Positions 1-14,200 of a stretch of 64,000 nt of DNA are shown here, in pieces. Position numbers and translations under genes: made by a program. Position 1 is the stretch's first letter; every line of letters begins with the position of its first letter. A model generated the notes under the pieces. That model worked only from the letters and a program-made list of their open reading frames with translations, ran no database searches and was not told where the DNA came from. The stretch covers positions 8,357,036 to 8,421,035 of the forward strand of contig OX335643.1 in NCBI GenBank assembly GCA_946894095.1. Direction: 5' to 3'. Origin of the DNA: Incurvaria masculella (lineage: Eukaryota; Arthropoda; Insecta; Lepidoptera; Incurvariidae).

Positions 1-697
1 TTATTTAAAAAAAACTTAAAAAACATATTGCATGCTTGTTATGTATCACTATCATGAATACTGTGAAAATCTATGCGCTAACTCGATGCACACGATAAGC
101 GCTGAAAACTGAAACCCCAGAATTTCTTAGCCCAATCACACCACAATTTAACAAATTCGAGACGGTTGATCCGGTAAACCATGTACAGACATGCAATATG
201 CATCTAATATTGTGTACCAAATAAATACTTAAAACAACAAAGCTGAACCTGACTAAACCGTAACATTAAATTGATTAAAAAAAACTCAACAGAATATATT
301 ACTTTGATTTATAACTAACAAGCCCTAGATCTTAGTATGCACAAATAATTTTGATTACTCCCAAAACATTTTTATACACTAAATTTTCCAACACTTCACA
401 GGAACACAATGTATCCGGCACTGAGCCAGGATGTCAATTCCATCATTACATCTTACATTAAATATTACAATGTCCCAAAATTAGTGGTGGGACACAGGAG
501 GGATTATTCGATGCAAAAACTATTTTAAGGATCAAAAATGCCTTCCCACTGTTTTGGGGTCGTCCTTAAATCACGTGAGGTTTGAACTAGGGGAAGAAAA
601 ACACCACGATTCATTACGTTGTGGGGTGGGGTGAGATAATGTTTCAGTTTCTTTATTTCGTCCATTAGATGTAAATGACACACTCGGATTAATCTTT
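1..697. other. AT-rich sequence without recognised gene
   Basis: Downstream of the protease 3' end. I see no gene, RNA or clear repeat before the interspersed repeat at about 698. Confidence 0.5.
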
Positions 698-982
698 TGA
701 GGGTTCCGTAACCAAAGGGTGAAAACGGAACCCTATTACTAAGCTTCCGCTGGCTGTCCGTCCGTCAGTCTGTCACAGGGCTGTATCTCGTGAACCGTAA
801 TAGGTAGGCAGCTGATATTTTCACGGAGTGTGTATTAATTTTGCCGCTTTAACAAAAAATGGGTAAAATAAAAAAATTAAAGGGGGGGGGCACACAAAAA
901 ATGAGATTTTTTTGTGTTAAACCTTTTACGATGGTACGGAACCCTTCGTGTGCGAGTCCGACTCGCACTTGGCCGGTTTTTT
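698..982 (-). repeat. (ACGG)n-bearing interspersed repeat, copy 1
   Basis: One end reads agggttccgtaaccaaaggg. A short CCGT-rich tract and a conserved block (tcacagggctgtatctcgtg) follow, and the other end reads gactcgcacttggccggttt. Same family as copies at 27.5, 36.9, 37.5, 42.4, 44.2 and 54.0 kb. The strand is given relative to the copy at 37458. Confidence 0.85.
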
Positions 983-2206
983 TTCTATCTCTTTTGACAA
1001 TCACATGTGTTTTTTCGTGTGTCAATGCTTGTCTACTTATAAGTGAAAAAATAAGTCAATGGTCCAAAGAATCTGCCTTTCAAATGTACAAGTTCTAATT
1101 ATTCATTATTATGTCATGGAAATGTTTATATAGTAGTGCTTAAGCTTCAAGTGCATTAAACATCAATTAAATTATCAATTTTATTAGTATTTAAACTTTT
1201 TATAATTTAATATTTTTATGTTTTTTATTTAAAACACACATCATAATGGGAGGGAATGATAGCCTAAAACCTCAGGCGATGGGACCCCCCATAAGAAGGC
1301 CTCACGTTATTAAAGGATGGCTCCCTTTTGTATTTCAAAATAATAAATACAATAAATAAATACAATGGGATGCTGCATCTTAAACGAAACATTTTCACAT
1401 TTCGATTGGAATATAACCCCTATCAACGTCCCACCAGAGCATTTACGGTACAATGATAAATAAAATTAAAAGTGCTAGTGAATAGGTTTTCTGTGCAACT
1501 ATGGCCCATGATGACTAAGTCTGAAAATAAAAACAAGCGATTATGTAACTAGGCATAAGTCTATCAATACAGATCGAACTAAAATCTCAGACGCATCAGC
1601 TGCATTCAACAACCCTTACAAGTGGTCGTTTTGTATAGTAACAACTTTTGCACGGCACCATAGCCATGACAAAAAGTGTCTGGGTGATTCTTTATTTGAA
1701 ACTGAACTTTTATCTAACTTTTATCTTAGTAAATAAGTACTATTTTTGTTTCTTAGGTCACAAGGAAGAATCGAATATGTCCCTTATTGGCATTTTCAGC
1801 AAATTTTTTAAAGATTTACAACTTTACATGTTTGAAATACAATAAAAAAATATTGTGAACCAAAAAGTTCCAAAACTGTAATTGAAAACCTAAAAGAAAA
1901 AATTACTAGTCAATAAAACAAATTTTTGTACACAAATTACCAAAAAGTCAGCATACCGTTTTTTGTGAGAAATCTAATAAGATAGCGAGACATGTTCGTT
2001 TTTCACTTTCAGGATAACCTTCTAAAACGAATTCAGTCGATGTAAACCCACCGGGTCCGTGTATTCACACAAAAGTTCAGCATCCCATACAGAATCACCC
2101 GCGCCCCGCACACAGTCCGAGTATTACCGTCGCACTGTTCTCGAATCGGCGTCAGAGTGACCCCGCCGCGCCATCCACAGACTCACTTCGCAGCGCCGTC
2201 CGCGAG
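983..2206 (-). other. Presumed Usp2 3' UTR and downstream flank
   Basis: No coding sequence recognised. TTTATT at 1691-1696 is AATAAA on the minus strand and could be the polyadenylation signal, giving a 3' UTR of about 0.5 kb. Other AATAAA-like hexamers exist, so the 3' end is unresolved. Confidence 0.4.
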
Positions 2207-2291
2207 CTACGCGTTGTGAGCGGACGTCAACTCGTAAAAGAGGACGTACGCTTCGCTGGAGACGACGTTCCGGGGACTGATGGTGGACACT
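2207..2291 (-). CDS. Usp2: Usp2 last coding exon
   Basis: Acceptor cttccag|AGTGTCC. It encodes [18 protein letters not shown], then YELTSAHNA and a TAG at 2209-2207. AYVLFYEL is the standard C-terminal strand of USP catalytic domains. The 85 bases close the frame from phase 2. Confidence 0.92.
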
Positions 2292-5200
2292 CTGGAAGCG
2301 ACAATTAATTGAATAAAAAAAAACATTCAGTCATTTGTGCATCGTGTCAAAACATTGGTCATAAAGTAGTGAGATATGTCCATAGTTTTGTCAGTTATTA
2401 TAGAATGTGTCTGCAGTAATGACACCAATAGCAGAAAATAGTGTCAAAAACAGCAGATGTGTCAAAATTTTTACAAATTGTAAGAATGTCAATAATTTTG
2501 TCAGTTATTGTGGTATGTGTCTACAGTTAAGATAGTAGTAGTAGAAATAGTCTGTTAATGTCAAACATGTCAAGTCAGAATATGTCCAGTTATGACAGAA
2601 GAGAATGAGCGCCTCGTAGCTCAGGGGCGCGTGGCCGTGTTTCTAATGCCAGAGGTCATGTGATCGATCCCTAAGCCATTAATTTACCACTCTCATTCTA
2701 TTTCTAATTTGGCTAAGGGTGTTTCATCACGAATGCGAGCTATTCCATAGTTCGGAACCCATGTAAAACTGTAGGCCCCTTCTCCTGCTAGGGGGTTGGG
2801 TTAGCCCGCCCGGGTTGGTACCTTGATTTCATGGATTCAACTGGGATGTCACCTAATTCCAATAGCAGAACAAGTCGCACATGTACAGACCTCGAGTCGT
2901 TGTATTCGTGCCAGTCCCCAGTGTACGGATGCTTGCAGTAAGCCGTATAGTGCCCGGAGTAAGTGGTGCCTGCAACAAAATATATCAACCTAATCAAAAC
3001 CTATTCAAATACATCGAATTAACGCTTACCTGCATTGCGGACATTCACTGCCTACACGATCGATTCTACATAAATATAACATTCATTGAAAAAAGTGTCG
3101 TACCTACTTCCTTTGTACAAAGGAGTGTTTACTTAGTCAACCTAGTACTGGCTCTAGCGTCTGATGAAATAGTGTTTTGGTGACGTTGGCAATATGTTTG
3201 AATGTTCAAGCTTTGCAATCAATGTCCGCAACGCAGCTAGAGCGTTAAATCAATGTATGCATTTATAATCTTAAATACTGTGTTGCTAGGAAGCATTGAT
3301 TACGGGAGGAGAGACTGTAAGGAAATTCAAAATTGTTAGACGTAATACCGCCAAAGTTAAGTTTTGCAGTGCAACAACCATTTACACTTTTTGCTGGTGA
3401 CACGAAAATTTATGGGGACCCATTATTGTTAGTCATCAATTGATACAAGACAATTTCGACCACACAGTACAATGGACTAAAGACTGGTTCCTAACATTAA
3501 ATGCTAGCAAAATGTACTGTGCTGCATAGGCAAAAGGAACCCACACCATCTACACAATCGACGGCAGTGTCTTCACAAAAAGACCTTGTCCTTGACCAGC
3601 TGTTGCAGCTGTTAGTGTATATAATAATAATATAATAATAATAATAGTAATTTATTACAAATATTTTTTAAGATGGACGAAGTCAAGCATTCATTCCAAT
3701 ATGGCAAATTTAAACAAACTTTTGAAATTTCTGAAAAATTTTAAAGAGATATTTTTGGACAAAAAAATATCGAGGGTCTATTGGGCCTCTTTATCCTATG
3801 GAAGGGATGATGAAGAGACACCAAATGATGCCAGAAAAAAATGTACCAGAGCTTCAGAAAAGATACTACACCAAAAGTGCCATCTTCATGGCACTTTTGA
3901 ACAAGACTTGGCTCCATGCCAGACATAAAAAAAATTAAAGCATACTTCTCGAGAAACAGGGTGAACGTTCTGGATTGGCTGGGGCTGGAAATTCTAGCTT
4001 ACAGCTGCTTGCGTGTACTAAAACAGCCTTACTAATAAACAATTCTAATTCCACAGCTTTATCTCGGAATAGTTACGCCAGGCTTTAGGATGGTATAAGC
4101 CAAAAAGTTATTTATTACAATCAAAGTGCGTTACACCAAATATTTTGCTCACTGGCGTATACTTGCATGCTGATCGACCTCGGACCACTTATTCCGGCGC
4201 CTAAAATGTGGTTCCCGCATTCGATTGTCAAGACAAATGTCATCGTGATCGCGTTGAAAAGTGCTCAATTTCTATTTAGTATTCTTGCTTACGCTCAGAT
4301 TCTTTTTGCATGTAGTTAAGGACATAAATCACATTTTATGTCCTTAACTACATAAATCTGAGCACTTAGAGTAATTTGGCAGTTATTGAAAGCGGGTTGT
4401 GGCGAATGTGTCTAAATATCAACAGCTGTTTGGTTCGATGAAGCTTTTTTTCTCTTTTTTCGTCCCTATACTAGGGCCCAACCTAGAGTAAAGGCGAAAT
4501 AAATTTTCATACATTTTGCAATAATCTATTCCACGGCTTAAGGTGGCCCAACCCGGCGGGCCTAACTCATTCGCGGGCACGGTACAAAACCGTGCTGTTG
4601 CGCTCTGGGACCTTCTCTGTTTCAAAGAATAAGACAGGCTCCGTGATGAGGAAGATGCAACATGTCCACATAAAAGACAATGTGCATAGTGTATGATTTG
4701 GTAAGATTTAGGAAAATTTTAATTTCAAAACGACTTATAGCTAAAAGTAAACCACGACCGCTGTAGTCAAAAACCTAACAAAAACCAAATAGATCATAAA
4801 TCTTGATTAAATAAGTTATGTCTGATGACTAATCTTTTTATGATGTTCTTACTTTATCATTGCGTAATCTACCTCCAAAGTTATTGTATAAAACGCGCGA
4901 AAAATTCGAACTTTCGGACCTTATAACTTATAAACCAAACACAATTTTACAATGCCAATTGTCATCAGACATCTAGTTCGATCAAATAAAGCTATTTTGA
5001 GCAAAATTTTGGATCTCTGACAAGAAATATGGGCGTGATCTTCTTCCCCTTTTGTATGGGGAGATGAGCGGGTTGAGCTACCGAGGATCAGCTTACACCC
5101 CCATTATTAGCAGTATCTTTTTGACAGCTAGGAATAACTAAGGAATTGCGATAGTGTAAATGATTATTAGTAAGGCTGTAAGTGAATACTAAATCAATAA

Positions 5201-8200
5201 TAATCGAGCCTATGGCCAAGCGAGTGGTCGCTGCTCCGAGATGGTGCGCCATGTACTGACCCGAGTGGTTGCTGACGGCGTAGAGGTTGTAGGTGGCCTC
5301 CTGGCCACGCGTCGCCGCGTACGGGGACATGTCGAGCCCCGTCAGTGGGAACTCCACGAGCACGTTGAGTTTGCCTCGGAAGCGCTCCGTCGGCGAGAAC
5401 CTTCCGCCGAGATAGTGCACAGTTGTACAATACATGTTGTTCATGGGGTTTCGTAAGTTTATTTTGATGTTTGGATACGGATGGCTAATATTACACCCGT
5501 CACGATATTAGCATGGACTACCAACCATGTGCAGTTGCATAAAAATAGAGGCAGCCAACTATGCCATTACAGTTATTTATTTACTTTATATTAGACAGGC
5601 AGCCTAGGCTGATGTGTCTAAATCGGGTACAGAGTTCATTGATGTATTAACAGATTATATATACTTAAGGCCCTGGTACTAGCCAAATCGCAAAGTTAGA
5701 CGAGGCACCCCAAGTTAACTAACTAAGTCTGACGTTTAGAAGTGTCATTCTTACATTATATTTCCTTTTCTATGTTATATATGTTTCCTTTTTCTGTACA
5801 AAATACATTGCGGAAACGGTGTCCATTTCCGAACTTTTTTGACTAAATGTAGAAATCTAAAAGCAAATGGAATTTTTTGTTTATGCATATATGCTGTTTT
5901 TGCTTATATCTAGAAATCGAATTACTTTCAGATTTCTAATGAGAAAAATCAACTTTTTTATTTTTATTATTATTTAAATAAATGATGGAATAAAAAAATA
6001 TTAACAATCCATTATCAGTCTGGAGTTCTATTTGGATTTGCTGAAGCGTTTCACTACATATTATTACATTTGTTAAAAAGTGCATTTGTATGGCGCGAGT
6101 AGTTGGCTAGTCCTAGCGCCTTAATCGGTTTACTTATTTTAAAATTTTATTTATTTAGATAGATAAGCGTCGAAACAGTTCTTAAATTGATTACTGTTGT
6201 TACTGATAATGTCTTCTGGAAGTTATGGGCGAATCAACCTATCTCTCGAAGGGGGTGATTCTAGAGGCAGAAGTAAGTAACACACCATTTTAAATACTTC
6301 TGAAATCGGGAAAAAAGTTAAGTTGTGCGTTAATAATGGTATGGGATTTTTTTTTTCGATATGGACGTACCTCTTCAGATGAAGGACCAGCACGCGCGGG
6401 AAGCGCTGCACCGTAAACCACTTGAGGCACTTGCGACGGACGCCGCAGCGGGAACACGTCTGCAACACGAAGCGGAACATTGCAGATAGTTTCTTTGCCT
6501 TGAAAGGAAGGTCCTTGCCTCCCCCCTTACCAAATCTCCATGAAATAGAGCAAAGTTGTTTGTGTCAGTTCTGACAGTACACATTGTATTTCAGCCTAAG
6601 CGTGTAATAGGCTAACCCTTCAGCTGGCACACTTCAACGGCTGGCAGTCAACTGATACACCGGTCGGTAGGCCGCCACGCGGTGAGTTTTTTCTGTTCGC
6701 CTACTACTAAAAAAATCTCCCATTTATTGTAGGACAACATCATTAATATAATATGTTTTTGGAATCTGCAATCAATTTAAAATTTTTTGGTTAATACAAA
6801 AATATATAGCTAAATAATTGACTTAGTGAAAATAACATTTAATAAACAAATGCCTAATATTTAAATTGAATGTCAAAGTGACAGGAGACAAAGCTGTCAG
6901 TTGCCTGTCAAAGAACTTTAGGTACCGATAGCTGTGTCACTTTGCCTGCTGAAGGGTTCAGAGAAAACTGCTTGTAGTGCTCTAATGCTAGCAAATAATC
7001 GGGTATTGTGGAAATGTAGCGGCCTTCTGCCAGCAAGATAACGTTGGTGAAAGAGGCAATGAAAATTGTTAGTGTTTTCTATGCAGTTCAACGTAGCTGT
7101 GCACTATAAGGTCCTGGCATGGCACCCAGTTTCCATAAGGTGAGTTGGGCATTCTTTTTATGTTAAGTGCGGCATATGGCGTACGCCAGGATCTATTAAG
7201 GTGTGAAAACCACTGGTGGTGGCTGCGAAAACCATTCCGGCCGGCCAAGTGCTTCTTTGAGGACGTTTGAGAACCCCCGGTGGTATTTTGGGGGAAATAC
7301 TTCGGAAAAGAATTCATTCCGTGGTTTACGAACCCTATAGGTAAAGGATCTAGACTAGAGGATCGGCGAGTTTTTATTTTTGGAATGTCGACTGTGAATT
7401 TGTGTATTTTCTCCGAGTTGAGCGGTGGTAGAAAGAGGACGGAAGGACAGCGTTATGCAGCTCCGACATTCTTTATCGTAAAGACGATAGAAGACAGAGA
7501 GACTCTTCATCAGGCGGTTAGCTATGGATATTAGCCATCCATGAAGTCATACTAAAATAGTTTTTTTCGGGCTTTGTTGCGGTCAGTGCAGTCTGCAACA
7601 AAAGGTACTCCAAAACACGCACGGGTTAGGACACGGAGGCACGGGACTCACCGGCTTCTCGTCCCCGTCGAGCTCCTCCTCGCGCGTGAAGTGCGCCAGG
7701 CACTGCTGCAGCTTGAGGTTGCCTGTGCGCGACGGTATCGGCAGGCTGGAACAAGGCGCCAATTTTGACTGTCGGGTTTATTACATGTATACATATGTCG
7801 GGATCGATACATTGCGGCGGAACGGAAGCGTCAATATCGTCGCGTCGCGCGAATTCCATGGAAACTGCCTAACTCTAAGTTGGGTTCCTTCTAGCAGCTA
7901 GTAGCGATACAAAAGTTCATTGCCTAAAATACGACCATAGAGTTGACAATCTATCATCTTGCGGATTAGATATAATGTCTCGTTCTCTCGGTAATCATGT
8001 TTCAAGGTCAAGTCGGGATTGCCAACATTTGGGTAGCCATTTTATTAATTCCGTTTCTGAATACGTTCCTGGTTTCTTATTTTGAATGTCTGTTGTTGTA
8101 ACGGCAATACAAATGCACACTCAGTGAAAATATCAACTGCCTTCCTATTATGGTTCATGAGATATAGCCCACTGACAGACGGACGCAGAGACTGTGGAGG

Positions 8201-11200
8201 ATTAGTGATAGGGTCCCGATGGCACCCGGTATGGAACCCTAAAAAGGGACACACTTGACATCCTAGAGCGGGTTGTATATGACTAGAGCACACACCTGAG
8301 GTCCCAGAAGGGGTCGAATGTGACGCTGTCCCGCTGGCAGTGCGTGCAGCGCAGCGTGCTCTTCAGCTGGCCCATGAAGATGTCTCCAACGCGCGACTCC
8401 TCCATGCGGAGGTAGCGCTGCCACGCCTCGGCAGCTTTCGCTGAGTCGCTGCGACCACCAATTACCACATCGATATTTGTTCAATATTATCGTGAAGTAA
8501 GACCGTGAAGAATTGTCAATAACGTGTACAATTGCAGCGCTCTTACGGAACTGATAGAATTTCGGATTCCATCACGTTTCACACGATGCAATACACTTTT
8601 TTATTTGAGCAACACACGTACCAAAGCGGGAAAAAGAGCCCCTATACATAGAATGTCAAAGCTTTATAAAGAGAATGCAGCGGTGGTCGACTGTGATATA
8701 TTTTTCGACTCGCTGTTTTCGTTCAAGAAAAAAATCAGAAACATCCAATAGTTCTGTTTTATGTTTAAAATGTAATGGAGCATACATTTTTTTTTGTATG
8801 TTGTTTTAGGTCGTCTTCTTTACAGTTATTTATTTTAATTTTTATTTCACTAATTCTCAAATAACTTCTACACCTTAACACGAGCTGTGTCATATTTTCA
8901 CATGATTGTATTAGCACTTTAATGAACCAGTAATCTCATATCACTTGCTTTTTTGTAATTACCTATCTCCAGGTACACTTTTTCTTATTACAAATAACGC
9001 CACCTTCAAAATGTATACTTATTCTTGTTTTAGTGAGGGATACTTTTGAAGACAGATCTTTATACTTGTTACCAATTACTTCTTTGTAACTGTGTTTTAT
9101 TGTCTGCCTTTGTTTTTACTCCAATAATAAATAAATAAATAAATAAATAAATAAAAAAGACATTGGAACGAAAAAGTGGTCGCACTGCATTTTTAAACCC
9201 ATGCATGTCCTAAGAGGCGACTAATGAGGTTTGTCATCCTCGCTAGCCCAGTGAAGTGCCACCGAGGCATGCGATCATCGAAGTTACTCTCAAGTTACTC
9301 AACTCTTGGCGCTGTCATGTTTTGATGGGTGATCCTTTGATAATTGAGGCTGGTTGTGGTTTAGATTCCACGTACAACTGTAGGATCCTTAATAACCAGA
9401 CGGTAGGGTTAAAACCACCTGGTTTGGAGCCATCTCATCGAATGAACGAAGCCAGAAAGGAAACTGTCCAGAAGTTGACATCCACTACTTTTTATTTCAT
9501 ACCAATTATAATCTAAGGAAGCCGCAACGTACAATAAATGTAACACATCATTCTCGTAAGTGAATGCTCTATTCTTAATATCAATAAATAGTCTTCAACC
9601 AAGTAGTTACGCACTGGATAACTAATCAGAAAATCATCTACGGTATTTATGTTTTAATTAGTAAGGGTGTCTGTGTACATAAACTTTAGAACATAGGGTT
9701 GCCAATATGTTGCACTCCAATGCTTGCACTAAGACCGTATTCAAATGGGGCCTATATTACGAGGCGGGTCCAACTCACCTAAGACTGTCGTCGATCTCGG
9801 TGAGTATCGGCTTGGGCCTCACCGTCACTCGGTTCACGTCTTCGTGCAGGCCTTCGAGGAGGTAGCGCAGGAACTCCTGAAATATAGACATTACCATTAT
9901 AGAGAGGAAGGAGGTTTGAAAATTTCCGAGAAAAGACTAGTTGCACAAGAGATTAGATAAAAAATAAATAAAAATAAACAGTTTTCTTTCCTATTCGTTT
10001 ATGATGAGTAAATATATTTTATAAACCCTGTTTCTCATGCCAGAGGTCATTGATTCAATCCTCGACCCGTTCATGCAACACGTGCATTTCTTCAGGAATG
10101 AGAGCTGTTCCAAGGGTCGGAATCTATGTAAAACAGTAGGTCTCCTTTCCTCTGCTAGGTGGTAGGGTTAAGCCAGCCCAGCATTGAATAAAAGACGGTC
10201 GAAGCGGCAATGAATATTTTCCGTGTTTTTCATCCAGTTCAATGCAGCCGAGCAGTATTAGGAAGGTCCTGGCATGGCACCTAGTTCCCATGTGGTGTGT
10301 TAGGCGGTCTCGGTTGGTTACGTATTCAAGAAGAATACTGAGTTGATCGAATCCGCGGATCTATCATTTTGTGACGTAGCTTAGTACAGGTTGACAACCC
10401 AAAGTTTAAATAAATGAAATGAAAAACATAATTATCAAACCATGCCCAGTTACATAGAAAAATTGCAAGTGAAGGTACCTGCGCGTCCTGCTGGCTGTAG
10501 CCCATGAAGCGCGGCGCGAACCGCTGCACCTGCGACTTGAGAGCCGTCGTGTTCACTACCGAGTCGATATCGCCCTCGCGCCACAGCTCCTTGATGACGG
10601 TCGCGAACGCTGCAATGCAAAAGCACGCATGTAATAAACAGTTAAGAGCAGCGCCATCTATGACGGAATGGCGCAACTCCTGACTGGTGGTCAACCGCCA
10701 CCGATCTGTTTGTGCGGCGCTTTTGAATCAGCATTCAATTCCTCTGCTAAAGTCGAGTACTATCTTGTTCTCGACCGTACGAGGTTTTGCAAGGACACCT
10801 CGAAAGTTCTAGGCGTAGCTCAACCTTGCATAAACAGCATTTTTCTGTGGATACGACGGCGCTCACATCACAATTTATATCAGCGATGAAGAGAATCTTC
10901 AGAAAAGATCAACTTTTTTTGAAGAGAAACATTTTATGAACTACAATAAAGTGAGGGAGTCAAGTATTTAAAGGGATGGGTCGATGCGTATTAAAACTCT
11001 TCTCCAATGATGAGAAAATACAATGTCAGGTCCACACATGGATATTTATTTATTCCTAAGGGAGTACACTGCACTCGGAAGCACTACAAATCCGTCAGTT
11101 TGTCAGGCTAAGTATTTCCAAATTCGTATTTCTACGTAATAGATTAAAAAGAGAAAATGTTGTTTAAATCTTATTATTTTTGATGTTTTGAAACATGTAC

Positions 11201-14200
11201 CTTGAATTGTATTACGAACCGTTATAGTAAAAAATAAAAATCTACTAGGATGTCATTCTGGGTGGAATGGCCCGGAAGGAACGATAAGGCACTCACCCTT
11301 GATGAGCGCCCCCTTCATGCAGCTGAGGGTGCTGTTGATGTCCGGCTGCAGCTTGTCCTCCGCGATGTACTCCAGCAGCGGCTTCGTGTTGGACAGGCAC
11401 TGCAGCACGCTGTTCATGAAGCACGTGTTGCCGATGTTGCGTAGACCGTTGAGCCCTGCGGGACCACCCAACAATGAGAAGATGTGTTTAGTTTACCCTA
11501 CCTGAGGCTCCATAGAAAGGTCCTTTGCCTTTCCATCTGTCTAAAATTGACAGCTGCAGGAACTTTAGGAATTGTCAGGTGCTAAGTGAGTTAAAATTTT
11601 CCACGTGTCGTAGTTTCTCACCTCGGCAATGCCGGCCACGTGGGCTTGAGTGTGTGTGTGTGTGCTATGCTTCGAGTGTCAGCTAGCAGAAGGCGACCAG
11701 CGAGCGCCGAGATTTGTGAGAAACCCTAGTTTTAGCTGGATCCATTAGGTTAGGTTGGATTAGCAGCATTGTAGTGAATCAGTGTTCCGAACTGAACAAT
11801 TTTCATGATGGCGGAGTTTAAATTCTGATAAATATTTCAAAGCTAACATTTTTTTTTTCTGAGTGCAAACCTGGACTAATTTTTTTTTATGGCATGAGCT
11901 ATAATGTCAGTCAGTTCATGATTCCCTTATCTACAACTAGGTACACATATGGAGCTGTATTAGGCTCTCTTGCAAGAAGAGACGGCTGAGTTAATCAATG
12001 TTCAAACTAAACACGTCACTCTTAGTGAACCGCATTACTGTCTATAAAAAGTGACGTGTTCAATCCTAAGTTAATGTTGATTTTAATTTTGTGTCCTTTC
12101 GTGCACTTAGCCATCCTAAGCCAAGGCATTTTTACTGAAATTATTGAGATAACTACCCAATTCCTGTCGTCACCAAATCGATCGGGCTAACGGACCACTG
12201 GCTGGCTAACATTTTATTTTCATTCAAAAGCAAGTCACTTACCGCTCGCTTTGCTGGCGCCATGCGGCGATCCGTTCGCGTAGATGGGATCCGAGCGGCT
12301 CTCGCTCCGCCTGCCTCCAGCACCGCTCCTACCGCCCGCCAACTCCTGAAATTCAGCACCATGGCAACGCGTCAGTAACGACCATCATGGCTACCTTTAA
12401 CATTTCCGCTTCCGTGTCCACATTCACAAATTAACTTAAGGCCCCTCTAGCCACATTGTTCCGCAGACCTGGAGTGAGCGCTCTGAGCTTGCAAGACGAA
12501 CAAAATGGGACAAAATATTTTAGGGGCTACCAGAACGCATTTTTGAAGGGGGCTAAGTTGTCGTTGTCTATTGGAGCAAATAACTCGGCGGCGAGTGCAT
12601 TCTTAACGTCGCCTTGACGAATGCCTTTCACTGTCGACATTCCAAACATAAGAACCAACTGATCCTTTAGATTCTTTAAAGGGTCGGTAAACAATGGAAT
12701 CGACTCCCTGCCAAGGCATTTCCCCTTAAGTATAACCTGGGGCCCTTCAAACGTGGTGTTAAGAGGTAACTGGCCGGCCGGTATGGTGTGCCAGGGGCGT
12801 CGCCGGGCACCACTTATATGAGGTCCTGGCGTACGCCATATCAAAACACTCACTAGAAGAGAACGTTACGTAATATTTCAATGTGTGAAGTAAGAGACTT
12901 TACACAAAAAACGTGTGAAATTTTGGAGATAAGGCCCATAAGCATCAGAAAATCACGATCCCCATACAAACGTAGCTGACTAATCATTTCAATAACTGTT
13001 TCTGCACACTTCTATTTTTTCGAAAATAAGTGAGTCAAACGATAATGAAAAGAAAATCTTCATACAAATGTTCTGTCCTCTGTGGTTTTGACAAGAGTAT
13101 ACATTTTTGGAAAAAAAAAATCCTTATGTACATGCAGACACAGGTAATTTTTGCCTGATATAAGACACCAAATATCAAGTAAATTGGAACAGTGGTTTTG
13201 AAATGATTAGTAAATTACGTTTGTAAGAGGAGCTCAATTTTCTGAGCAAAAAAGTGAGAAGTAATCCTAATTTTATTGTCATCATAGCAAAATATATGGT
13301 TAATTTTAACCTATTACAAAAAGCACTAAAACAATATGTAAATCAATAATAAAATTGTAACGACAACAAAACAAAAAATACAACAACAAAAAAACCATGC
13401 AGAACACGAAAAAAACAAATACGACATTATATATTGGACAGTATATTTTAAAATAATCTCTTTGATTAAGTGCAACATAGAACCAGATTTTCATTCACCC
13501 TATTGAACCATATGTAAAACCAGAAATTACGCTCACAAAATGATCTTTAAAATGTTCACAAATGGTTTCGCTTTATTTTTGCTAGATTAAATTAAAACTT
13601 TAACAATACGTTTAATTAAATAATACAGCATTTAACTAAGTTAAGTCCAAATGTGTTTATCCGGAAAATCCTCTGAGGACAATTACAAATGTATACCAAA
13701 TAATACTCACAAATATTGGCGTGAACCATTCGTCTGACTGCAAGAACGACACGGACATGTCATAGTGACCGCGTGCACGGCTCACCAGCATTGTGTTGGC
13801 AACGTCCGTTCTAAAGTTGTACGCTTTTACACCAAGTTATACACCACCAGTATTGAATTCAGAACGTAATCAATACTCAACATTCGCTTATTCACCAGTA
13901 TTACACTCGATATTTTTTTTTCTAATCTCCGTACTTACACTCCCTCAAAACCTCTTTAGACTTAATCTTTAGTTAGCAAAACTGATGTGACAGATCAACC
14001 GAAAACGTCAACCCAGTACACTCAAACAGAGATATTTTTCCAAACCTTTTGACACTAAAAAAGGTATTAACTACACTGGATAATAATGTTTTCTAATCTC
14101 CGTACATTCCTTCAAAAGATCCGTAGAGTAAATGTTTCGTGAGCAACAGTGTTAAAAGTGACAGAGATATTTTTCGAAAGCTAGTCGACACTCCAAAGTC

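Noticed and set aside
3701..3928. 75-aa plus frame [11 protein letters not shown]
   Set aside because: No recognisable domain, low-complexity Lys/Phe start and location in an intron next to RT debris.
5088..5444. Continuous 118-aa minus frame starting MNNMYC
   Set aside because: Only 5261-5400 is exon. The start and end run through intron past a good acceptor and donor.
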